From CAZGAH01 sp964523295 (lineage in GTDB: Bacteria; Desulfobacterota; Desulfovibrionia; Desulfovibrionales; Desulfovibrionaceae), in NCBI GenBank assembly GCA_964523295.1, contig CAZGAH010000097.1, positions 1 through 15,503 on the forward strand: 15,503 nt of DNA, given 5' to 3'. The stretch's first letter is position 1. Every line of letters starts with the position of its first letter. A program made the translations under genes and the position numbers. This document shows, in pieces, positions 6,730 to 13,830 of the stretch. The notes under the pieces are model-generated. The model searched no databases and was not told the origin of the DNA. It saw nothing but the letters and a program-made list of their open reading frames with translations.

Positions 6730-8993
6730 TCAGCGGTAGTACAAATTGCGCCCGCCCATGGTCAGCAGGGCCTGGTAGAGGTTCTTTCTTGCGTCGCGCC
6801 GATCCCAGATGCCCTGGATATGTCCCCGGGACAGGGCGCTGTAGGCCCGGTGATAGTCCGGGGGGATATCCATGCCGGTCGTCTCTTTGATCACGCCAGG
6901 CCCGGCAAAGCCGATGTTGGCCGAGCGGATCGAGAACTGATAGGGCGAGCAGCCCAGAAAACTGGCGACCGGGCCGGCGTAGGAATTCGTGTCGTAGAGC
7001 ACGACGTAGAGCCCGCCGGCGTCCATATAGTGCCGCACGGCCATGGTGCAGCGCGGCATCTGAATGACGCCGTTGACGCCCTCCTGGATGCGAATGCCGG
7101 CCGTGCCATGGACGTAGGCGAGAAAGGGAAAATGCTTGTTCCGCGCGCGATCCGCTGCCCGGATGAACTTCTCGCCCTCGGCAGCGCCTACGGTGCCGCC
7201 ACGAAACGCGCCGATGAGCATGGCCACCACAAGCCGGATGTTGTCGATCCTGGCCTCGAAGGTCATGCAGGCGCTACGCACCCCAATTTTCTTCTTGGCT
7301 GCCTCCAGCTTGGCGTCAAACCCGGGAAAGTCCAGCGGATTGGCGGATTCGACCTCGGCGTTGAATTCGTGGATCGAGCCGTGATCGAAGACGTTATGGA
7401 GATACCAGTTGTACTCCATGGGAAAATGATGCCCGCAATAGCTGCACACGCCGGCGAAGTCGCCGTAGAGGTCGGGCGCCCAGAGGTCGAGACAGTCGTG
7501 GGTGGCGGCGTTGGGACAGGTAATGGCGCGGTCCTCTTTGGCCCGGGGGCTGATGTATTTCCAGGCGCGTTTGGAGCCGCCTTCTTCGCCGTCCCAGACC
7601 GAGAGCCGGGTGAGCTGCTCCTCCTTTTCCTGAAGCCCGTTGCGCCGGCTGAACCGTTTGGCCAGCCCGCGAAAGGGATCCTTCGTGCGCGTCCAGACGA
7701 CCTGCGCCTCGGCGCCCAGCTCCTGCACCGTACGCATGACATTCTGCNNNNNNNNNNCAGGTCGTAGCGGAAATAGGAGTAGACGCCCCAGGACACCGTA
7801 TGGGCCATGGCGGAGAGCTTTTTTGAGAAGGAGCGCCGGTCTTGCCGGGCGTGACGACTCAGACGCATGAATTTTTGATAGCGCCGGATGAGCAGTCGCT
7901 CCCTGGCCCCGGGCGAGATATCCCAGCGGACGAAAAAATTCTCCAGATCGCGGAGTTCCCCCTGACGTGAACGATGCCGGCGCAGGGCCATGGCCCGGAA
8001 CAGCTTGATGCCCTTCAACGACAGGACGACTTCGTCGGTAGCGCGGATGACCTCGTTGCGCAGGGTGCGAAAAAAGTCGAAATGTTCGGAACGCGCCCCA
8101 AGCGCCGGTTCCTGAATGATGCGGTCGACGTATCCCATAGCCAGGTTATCGGCGGCCGTGATCTTGAGATTGCGGGCGCAGTCTTCCACAAGCTCGGGCG
8201 TTGCCCGCTGTCCGGGCCGGATGCCGCCCTCGATGGCGGCGGCGCCCTCGGGCGAAATGACCGAGTAGTAGCCGTGCGACAGCATCAGCCGCTGGTCAGC
8301 CAGGGCGATGGCTTCGGCGCCCCCGGACCCGCCCTCGGAAAACACCGCGATGACCGGGACCTTGAGCATAGACATTTCGTACAGGTTTCGGGCTATCTGC
8401 TGCGCGGCGCCGGGGTAGTCCTCGATGGGATAGGAGCCCGGAGTAAACACATAGGTGTGAATGGGAATGTTTTCTGTTTCGGCCACCTTCATGTAGTGCA
8501 GGGCATTGGCGTTGCCCCAGGGCTTCACGGAGCCTCCGTTGCGGAATTCCTGTCCGTGCCCCTTTTCCTGCCCGATGACCATGACCGGCTGATGATGCAC
8601 GCGCTTGCCGGAGCGGCGCGTGATATAGGCGCGGGCGATGACCATGCTCGGGTCGATGGAGTATTCGTCCTGCCCGCCGACCTCGGTATAGTTGTCGTAG
8701 ACGTGCTCGAGGATGTCCTTGAGGCAGATACGCTGCGGATGGCGTACGACCCGCACCTTGTCCATCGGGGAGAGCTGGTGGTCGAGCTTGTTCTCGAGAA
8801 AGACGAAAAGGTCTTCCAGCGAGGCCAGCTGCTGCACACGAACCGGCAGTGAAAGCGCCCGCTCCTTGTTGCGGAAGTCTTCCAGACGCATCGAGAGCAG
8901 GGCTATGTTTTCATTGTCCTTGCCTGCGAAGATATCCTTGATATACCGCAGACGCTCCCCGAGAAGCTGAATTTTTTTCTCTATATCAACCAT
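6730..8993 (-). CDS. accA/accD: Fused acetyl/acyl-CoA carboxylase carboxyltransferase, alpha then beta
   Basis: Carboxyltransferase that moves the carboxyl group from carboxybiotin to an acyl-CoA, giving malonyl-CoA if the substrate is acetyl-CoA. About 750 residues: an AccA-like alpha half (1-412) and an AccD-like beta half after the gap. Alpha shows VFSEGGSGGAEAIALADQ (217-234) and LMLSHGYYSVISPEGAAAIE (236-255), close to AccA. Beta has a zinc-ribbon-like CPNAATHDC...VCSYCGHHFPM, then VHGTAGIRIQEG where SGGARMQEG is usual, YAGPVASFLG for TGGVSASFA, and NIGFAGPGVIKETTG. The 10-N gap splits the reading frame: the halves join only if the true gap is 2 mod 3, so the recorded length is wrong or there is a frameshift. 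The ATG has no clear ribosome binding site and follows the accC stop by 70 bases. Altered beta motifs may mean a substrate other than acetyl-CoA. Confidence 0.88.
7748..7757. other. Assembly gap (10 N) inside the fused carboxyltransferase
   Basis: Ten N at the junction of the alpha and beta halves. The alpha frame ends exactly at the gap edge (412 codons), and the beta frame resumes at 7746 after one extra base, so an intact gene needs a gap of 2 mod 3, not 10. Confidence 0.98.
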
Positions 8994-9063
8994 AGTGGTC
9001 TGTAGCAGATCTGTCGTAAATCAGGTGCAGTGCAGACAACGACACGAATTCTCAATGATTCTG

Positions 9064-10485
9064 CTAGAATTCAAGGAGCCTGTCTGTTCTGGTGCGCAAA
9101 AACTGCACATTCGAGCAGAGCGGCCGGCCCGCGTCGTCTTGTCCTCTGAGCACGAGGCTGTCAAGAAATTCCTTGCCTCGGGATTTGGCCTCGTTCATGT
9201 CCCGCCCCCAGACTATTGCCAGGGCGAGGTTGGGATCGAACTCCGTGGGTATTTCGTAAGCCCGATCCCGGGGTATATGCGTATGCATGGTCAGCCAGGG
9301 TTCGTCCTTCCAGGAAAATTCCTCGATGCGCCCGACCCAGGGCAGGAACTTGCTCTCCGTGTCCTCGGCGATGATGCGGTATTCAATCCCTGCGCCTTCG
9401 AAGGTGATGTCGCTCTGCTGGTAGCCCAGCGGCTCACCCAGCCCGACCCGGATCTGCTCGGCGATGATGTTGACGCCCGCCTTGCCCTTTATTCGCGAAA
9501 TGATAGCCGAAACACCGTTTTCGACCTGGATTCGGGTGTTCACTTCCATGAGAAAGGGCTTGCCGACCGGGGTGACGATCCACTCCCAGGTACCGACGTT
9601 GTCATAGCGCACCTTGCGCGCAATGGCGAGTGAATAGTCAACGATGTCGTCGAGCACTTTCTGCGCGTCGAAGCTGTAGGCCAGCTGACCGGGAGCGAAT
9701 CCGGGCGCGACCTCGATGCGCTTCTGCCGACCCGTGCTCTGCACCGAGCAGTTGCGCGTGCCGAAATGAACGGGGTTCTTTCCGGTTCTGTCGGAGACGA
9801 TCTGCACCTCGAGGTGATTGTAATTGCTGACGCGTTGCTCAATGAGCACACCCTCGTCCTTGAACTGACGCAGGGCGTAGTTACGGATGCGCCTATAGAC
9901 CGTGCGGAACATGCCGGGATCGTGGACCTCCTCGATGCCCATGCCGCCGCCGCCCGCCGAGGCCTTGACCAGCACGAGCGGACAGGCGATGCCCTGCTCG
10001 GCCTGAAAGGCAAAGAGGCTCTCGGCGATTTCCTCGGCCTCCATCTCGTCGTAGATCGGGCGGTCCGAGCCTGGCACCGTAGGCACGGACAATCCCCGGG
10101 CCAGCCGCTTGGTGTTGATCTTGTCGCCAAGTTCGCGGATGACCTGCCAGGACGGTCCGATAAAAATAAGCTTGCGGGTGCGCTCGCAGACGCGCCGGGC
10201 GAAACGGAAGTCCTCGGCGAAAAAGCCATAGCCCGGGTGAACGGCCGTGGCCTCGGCCGCGTCGGCCACGGCCAGAATTTCGTTGGCGTCGTGGTACGAG
10301 GCGACGCGATAAAGATTCTTGCTGCCGCCGCAGCTTTCCCGTGCCAGGGCGACATGACCGGAATGCTCGTCCGCAGCGGTGTACACGCAGACGAAGTCCA
10401 TCCCCAGCAAACGACAGGCCTGAACGATGCGGATGGCTATTTCGCCCCTGTTGGCGACGAGAACGCGGTGTCTGGGATTGCCCAC
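9064..10485 (-). CDS. accC: Biotin carboxylase (AccC-like, divergent)
   Basis: ATP-dependent carboxylation of carrier-bound biotin, the first half-reaction of acyl-CoA carboxylase; 473 residues, slightly longer than the usual 450, with no biotinyl domain at its end. Motifs in order: VLVANRGEIAIRI (8-20), HPGYGFFAED (83-92; usually GFLSEN), the ATP-grasp loop KASAGGGGMGI (174-184), NHLEVQ (223-228), EVNTRIQVE (314-322, keeping the catalytic Arg and Glu) and IEYRIIAED (367-375). Two places are unusual: the RRHQK loop reads STGRQK (250-255), with one extra residue and no His, and the following EHPVTE reads ENGVSA. The GTG start has GAGGA seven bases upstream and lies 10 bases after the PilZ gene stop, so the two are translationally close. 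A pyruvate carboxylase subunit is a less likely alternative, given the accA/accD fusion next door. Confidence 0.9.
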   Translation of the reverse strand: MGNPRHRVLVANRGEIAIRIVQACRLLGMDFVCVYTAADEHSGHVALARESCGGSKNLYRVASYHDANEILAVADAAEATAVHPGYGFFAEDFRFARRVCERTRKLIFIGPSWQVIRELGDKINTKRLARGLSVPTVPGSDRPIYDEMEAEEIAESLFAFQAEQGIACPLVLVKASAGGGGMGIEEVHDPGMFRTVYRRIRNYALRQFKDEGVLIEQRVSNYNHLEVQIVSDRTGKNPVHFGTRNCSVQSTGRQKRIEVAPGFAPGQLAYSFDAQKVLDDIVDYSLAIARKVRYDNVGTWEWIVTPVGKPFLMEVNTRIQVENGVSAIISRIKGKAGVNIIAEQIRVGLGEPLGYQQSDITFEGAGIEYRIIAEDTESKFLPWVGRIEEFSWKDEPWLTMHTHIPRDRAYEIPTEFDPNLALAIVWGRDMNEAKSRGKEFLDSLVLRGQDDAGRPLCSNVQFLRTRTDRLLEF

Positions 10486-10495
10486 GTCGTATTCC

Positions 10496-10888
10496 TCACT
10501 CCTGATCGCGCGCGGGGTTGCGTTTGCGAGCGATCAGACGTTTTTGCACTTCCAGAATGAGTTTGTCCAGCTTCGCCTCGGCCTCGGGGTCAAGGTTCTC
10601 GTACACGCACCCGGCCAGCCCGTCGGGCAGAAAGCGCATCACCCGGCCTTTGAGTCCGGACAGCAGCGGCTTGCGCAACAGCAGCAGGTCGAAATCGAAG
10701 AGGTCGCCCTCGTGCAGCCGTCTCGCCCTGTCGACAATGCCCATCCCCGTGGCACTGATATCCTTGACGGGCAGAAACACGGCCCGACCGCGCACGAAGA
10801 TTTCCAGCCCCGGGATGGACAAACGATAGGCCTGCCGGCTATGCCCCTGCGCCTCGGGAAAATCGACATCGAAATCGAATTCAGACAT
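10496..10888 (-). CDS. PilZ-domain protein, probable c-di-GMP receptor
   Basis: Single-domain PilZ protein, 130 residues. Both c-di-GMP-binding motifs are present: RQAYR (R18-xxx-R22) and DISATGMGI (D43-x-S45-xx-G48), followed by the beta-barrel strands LFDFDLLL and GLKGRVMRFLPDG. A charged C-terminal helix (about 101-128) ends the protein, and it has no membrane segment. The ATG has GAGGG nine bases upstream. It lies 83 bases after motB and 10 before accC. PilZ proteins next to motAB commonly act as a brake or regulator of flagellar rotation or stator assembly in response to c-di-GMP, so that is the likely job; a link to the carboxylase is only suggested by proximity. Confidence 0.9.
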   Translation of the reverse strand: MSEFDFDVDFPEAQGHSRQAYRLSIPGLEIFVRGRAVFLPVKDISATGMGIVDRARRLHEGDLFDFDLLLLRKPLLSGLKGRVMRFLPDGLAGCVYENLDPEAEAKLDKLILEVQKRLIARKRNPARDQE

Positions 10889-10971
10889 ATGGATCTACCC
10901 TCGTCTCAGGCCAGGATTTCCGCCCTGGCCGCCTTACGCCCCCCATTCCTGAGCGTCGGGCGATAGATGCA

Positions 10972-11751
10972 TTACTTGCCGATACGTCGCTCCAGGGAAA
11001 ATTCGACCCGCCGGTTTTTTGCCCGGTTTTCTTCGCTGGAGTTGGGAAATTTGGGATCGAGATCGGCCAGCCCCGTGGCGGTCAAACGGGTCGGCTCGAT
11101 ACCCCGCTCCAGAAAAAAGCGCAAGACATTGACCGCGCGCAGGGCCGAAATCTCCCAGTTGTCCTTGAAACGCCCGCCCGGTTCTGGTAGCAGATCGTCG
11201 GTATACCCCTTGATATGGATGTCCTGGTCCTTGCGCTGCAGGAAAATATCCCGAAGCTTGAACAGCAGTGCCCGTCCCTCCGCTGTCAGCTCGACCTCTC
11301 CTTTTTCAAAAAGGGCCTTACCCTCGACGTCGAGGGTGATGATGCCCTTGTCGAACACGGCGCCGATGATGCCCTCCATGCCCTTGGAATTCATATACGC
11401 CCGCATATCCGCGAAGGTCCTGCTCTGCGACTCGATCAGCTGCTTCTGCAACATGACCGACTCCAGAATCGCGCCCTCGGAGGTCCGGATCCGCGCGGCC
11501 ATGCCCTTGGTCTGCCCTTTGCCCTCGCCCAGCGCGTGCCTGACCGAGGAAAAGGAGTCGGAAAAACGGTTCGTATCTATCGTGGACATGGAAAACAGCA
11601 AAATGAAAAACACCAACAGCAGCGTGACCATGTCCGCATACGTGAGTATCCATCCTTCCTCGTCGGAATCATCCTCGGTCGGAAGCTCCAGAGGCTCACT
11701 CTTTGGAGGGTCTTCGCTCTTTTGGGTGGATGAAGGAGGAGAGTTTTTCAT
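10972..11751 (-). CDS. motB: MotB/PomB-type flagellar stator protein
   Basis: Stator subunit that anchors the ion channel to peptidoglycan, 259 residues. A disordered acidic N-terminus is followed by GWILTYADMVTLLLVFFILL (33-52), in which Asp40 is the ion-binding residue; DMVTLLLVFF resembles sodium-type PomB more than proton-type MotB, although the ion cannot be settled from this alone. The OmpA-like domain has IHIKGYTDD (178-186; Tyr replaces the usual His), DNWEISALRAVNVLRFFLE (197-215) and NRAKNRRVEFSLER (242-255). Its ATG (11749-11751) lies inside motA, overlapping the end of that gene by 56 bases, and GGAGAG-like sequence is not clear upstream, so translational coupling to motA is likely. 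A longer upstream extension is just motA read in another frame. Confidence 0.95.
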   Translation of the reverse strand: MKNSPPSSTQKSEDPPKSEPLELPTEDDSDEEGWILTYADMVTLLLVFFILLFSMSTIDTNRFSDSFSSVRHALGEGKGQTKGMAARIRTSEGAILESVMLQKQLIESQSRTFADMRAYMNSKGMEGIIGAVFDKGIITLDVEGKALFEKGEVELTAEGRALLFKLRDIFLQRKDQDIHIKGYTDDLLPEPGGRFKDNWEISALRAVNVLRFFLERGIEPTRLTATGLADLDPKFPNSSEENRAKNRRVEFSLERRIGK

Positions 11752-12454
11752 ACACCAGCCGGGGGTTGTTGTTCTGAAGGATCGACTTGGCGCCTTCGAA
11801 AATAATAAACAGGTGTACCTCTTCCTGCAGTGTCCGGGCCTTGAGTTTGCCCGAAATGGGCACGAAGAGGAGGTTGGCCAGCAAGGCGCCGTAAAAGGTG
11901 GTGATGATCGCCGTGGCCATGGCCGGGCCGATGGACTTGGGGTCATCGAGCCGGGCGAGCATCTGGATGAGGCCGATGAGCGTGCCGATCATGCCGAAGG
12001 CCGGGGAGATGCCGCCCAGACGCTTGAACACGGCGATGGAAATATTGTGACGCCGGCGCATGGTGGCGATCTCGATCATGACCGTATCCCGGATAAGGCC
12101 CGGTTCCGCGTTGTCGGCAATGAGCTGGCAGGCCTTTTTCAGAATCGCGTTCTCGGTCTTGATATGCTCCAGTGCAATCAGCCCCTCCCGGCGGCTGATC
12201 TCGGCGATGCGCACCATGGTGTTGACCACGTCCTGGGGTTTGACCCGGCGCGAGGTGAACACTTGCAGCCCACCGTTGAACGCGTGTATGACCTCTTCCA
12301 ATGGAAAGGAGACGCAGATGGCGGCAATCGTACCGCCGAAGACGATCATCATGCTCGGCACGTCGACGAACAGCAGAATCGAGCCGCTCATCAGAATCGC
12401 GCCGACTACCAGGGAAAAGCCGAAAATAATGCCGAAAAGCGTTGCAATGTCCAT
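11696..12454 (-). CDS. motA: MotA/PomA-type flagellar stator protein
   Basis: Four-helix stator channel subunit, 252 residues, partner of MotB. Membrane segments are visible at about 4-26, 29-49, 151-168 and 178-200. The cytoplasmic loop has SRREGLIALE (87-96) with the conserved Arg and Glu that contact the rotor protein FliG. Pro151 in GGISPAFGMIGTLIGL and Pro199 in LLFVPISGKLK are the conserved channel prolines. ATG 12452-12454 starts the family's typical MDIATLFG; an in-frame ATG 48 bases upstream only adds a peptide without homology. The ribosome binding site is weak (ACAGG). It is the first gene of the minus-strand array that continues to ssb. The nucleoside phosphorylase remnant begins only about 170 bases upstream. 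Confidence 0.96.
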   Translation of the reverse strand: MDIATLFGIIFGFSLVVGAILMSGSILLFVDVPSMMIVFGGTIAAICVSFPLEEVIHAFNGGLQVFTSRRVKPQDVVNTMVRIAEISRREGLIALEHIKTENAILKKACQLIADNAEPGLIRDTVMIEIATMRRRHNISIAVFKRLGGISPAFGMIGTLIGLIQMLARLDDPKSIGPAMATAIITTFYGALLANLLFVPISGKLKARTLQEEVHLFIIFEGAKSILQNNNPRLVYEKLSSFIHPKERRPSKE

Positions 12455-12620
12455 AGGGTCAGCCTGTTGTCGACGGTCAGGCAGGCCTGGCAAGACCTGC
12501 ACGGCCGCTACGCTTTCCCCCGAGACTCCCCCGAGCGCGACGGCTTGCCACAGCTAACGCAGTTGGATATTATGCAAAATCCCAGAGAAGTCCAGTCCGC
12601 GGTCGATCATACCCTGGCCC

Positions 12621-12911
12621 GGCGCGCTCGAGCGCGGCGTCTATGTCGGCGTACGCGGTCCCTGCCTGGAGACTCCGGCGGAGACGCGCGCCTTTCGCCA
12701 GCTCGGCGCCGACGCCATAGGCATGTCCACCGTGCTCGAGGCCATCGCCGCCAGGCACCTGGGCCTGTCGATCCTGGGCATCTCCTGTCTGAGCAATACG
12801 AACCTGCCCGATTGCCAGGCTGCCATCAGCGAAAACGAGATAGTCGCCGCCGCTCAACGGGCAACCCCTGCGCTGGGCAGACTACTCGCCGCCGTGGTGA
12901 CGGCCATCTGA
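12621..12911 (+). pseudogene. 3' fragment of purine nucleoside phosphorylase
   Basis: About 95 codons encode the C-terminal third of a PNP/MTAP-type nucleoside phosphorylase: LERGVYVGVRGPCLETPAE, then TRAFRQLGADAIGMSTVLEA, ARHLGLSILGISCLSN, and a final helix AAAQRATPALGRLL, ending in TGA. GADAIGMST and GVYVG...GP..ETPAE are the substrate-binding signatures. The first ~180 residues, including the phosphate-binding loop, are missing; upstream of about 12621 the frame continues without resemblance and there is no start site. The stop lies ten bases from the convergent stop of the next gene. The remaining codons carry no internal stop, so the truncation looks recent, or the 5' part lies elsewhere after a rearrangement. 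Confidence 0.8.
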
Positions 12912-12920
12912 AAGGCCGGC

Positions 12921-13370
12921 CTATTCGGGCATCTGAATGCGCGCCTGTTGCAACAGCTCCCGGGCCTGCTCGATCTTGTCCCGCTGCGCGTCGCCCACGG
13001 ATTCGGCCGCGAGCATTTCCAGCTTTTTGGCCATTTCGTCGAGCATCATCCGCAGCACGGCCTTGCGCGCCATTTCCGGCGCAGCCTCGATGACCGCGAC
13101 CTTGCCCTCCAGAGCCAGCGTCCGGGTCGTCACCTCGGTCATCTGAGATTTAAGCGCTCCCAGCGACCGCACTTCCTCGACCACGCCGGCGAGGTTCCGA
13201 TTGAGCGAATAGAAAAAAATGGCCAGGAGAATGACGGCCAGCACGGAGATGAACAGGGCCGCCCGACCGGCATCCCGAGTCCGCGCCGGAGCGCTCGCCT
13301 TCGCCTCGCTCCCGGATTGCCCCTCGCCCTCTGTTTTCAAGGGTATCACCTTTTCTTCGGACGTCTGCAT
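12921..13370 (-). CDS. Small single-pass membrane protein with coiled-coil tail, unknown
   Basis: 149 residues, family not recognised. A charged, Ser/Ala-rich cytoplasmic N-terminus (1-35) precedes one membrane segment, AALFISVLAVILLAIFFYSL (37-56). The rest is predicted helical and probably periplasmic: VVEEVRSLGALKSQMTEVTT (63-82) and ARKAVLRMMLDEMAKKLEML (101-120), with heptad-like spacing of Leu, Val and Met that suggests a coiled coil. ATG 13368-13370 with GGAGGAG close upstream is chosen over an ATG 150 bases earlier, whose extra peptide is non-coding in character. A good promoter lies 90-117 bases upstream. It could be a small scaffold or a partner of an envelope complex; no function is claimed. 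Confidence 0.85.
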   Translation of the reverse strand: MQTSEEKVIPLKTEGEGQSGSEAKASAPARTRDAGRAALFISVLAVILLAIFFYSLNRNLAGVVEEVRSLGALKSQMTEVTTRTLALEGKVAVIEAAPEMARKAVLRMMLDEMAKKLEMLAAESVGDAQRDKIEQARELLQQARIQMPE

Positions 13371-13458
13371 ACGCTCCTCCCTGGGATTCAGTTCTCCGCG
13401 CAGGCCCGCTCCCGCCAGCCGCAACGCCGCCGCACGACACAGACCTCGCCGATCACTC

Positions 13459-13487
13459 ACAATAGCCGATGCAGGCGGGTCTGACAA
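13459..13487 (-). promoter_or_regulatory. Sigma-70-type promoter for the small membrane protein gene
   Basis: On the minus strand, TTGTCA (13487-13482; 5 of 6 to TTGACA) and TATTGT (13464-13459; 4 of 6 to TATAAT) are separated by exactly 17 bases. Transcription would start near 13452, leaving a leader of about 80 bases before the ATG at 13370. It is the best promoter match noticed in the window. Confidence 0.55.
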
Positions 13488-13532
13488 GTCGTTCTCGCAA
13501 TTCGGCGAGAGTTCGCGCATTTGACCTCGTGG

Positions 13533-13579
13533 GAGGGGGAAAGAACCCCTTTATTTTAAAAAAGGGTTCTTTCACCCTC
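13533..13579. terminator. Large 16-bp hairpin between two divergent genes
   Basis: GAGGGGGAAAGAACCC (13533-13548) pairs with GGGTTCTTTCACCCTC (13564-13579) with one mismatch, around a 15-base A/T-rich loop. It has the form of a rho-independent terminator that could work in either direction, although the U-runs lie within the stem-loop rather than after it. It lies between genes that point away from each other, where no transcript should end, so it may be a relic of a lost gene or a leader structure. Confidence 0.5.
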
Positions 13580-13830
13580 TCACACCCTCACCCTATCTCC
13601 TCAAAAACGTTTACTGTTTTGTGCTGAACGCTCTTCAAATAGAGAAGATGACGTGTCAGAGGGTAAATGCGTCGACTCTGCGCATTCCGGCGATCATGCC
13701 AGCTCCCTCGGCCCGACGATTTCGCATCTCAGACGAAGGACTTCGGCTTGTCCTTTTCTTCTGCGGCGCGTACCTTTTGCGCAGCGTGCGGGTGCCCGTG
13801 CGCGGGATGACAGAACCAGGGAGCTGCGCC
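13580..13830. other. Leader region of the HD-domain gene, no gene seen
   Basis: Together with 13371-13532 this makes a 460-base space between divergent starts. The hydrolase reading frame is open back to 13621, but that part lacks family resemblance, has different codon use and no ribosome binding site, so I treat it as untranslated. No strong promoter stands out; TTTACT/TCAAAT-like and TTGTCC/TACCTT pairs near 13611 and 13750 are weak. Confidence 0.5.

Noticed and set aside
12565..12580. CATAAT-like -10 on the minus strand upstream of motA
   Set aside because: No acceptable -35 at 16-18 bases, and no sigma-28 or sigma-54 pattern fits, so a promoter is not called.
12913..12922. Palindrome AGGCCGGCCT between the phosphorylase remnant and the next gene
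   Set aside because: It has no loop and no U-run, so it is not a terminator; a 10-bp GC palindrome is likely by chance in GC-rich DNA.
10967..13093. 708-codon open frame on the plus strand
   Set aside because: It reads antisense through motB and motA and then out of frame through the phosphorylase remnant; high GC keeps the frame open.
13621..13830. 70-codon N-terminal extension of the HD hydrolase
   Set aside because: No ribosome binding site at the upstream start, different codon use, and a good GGGAG-ATG start at 13831.
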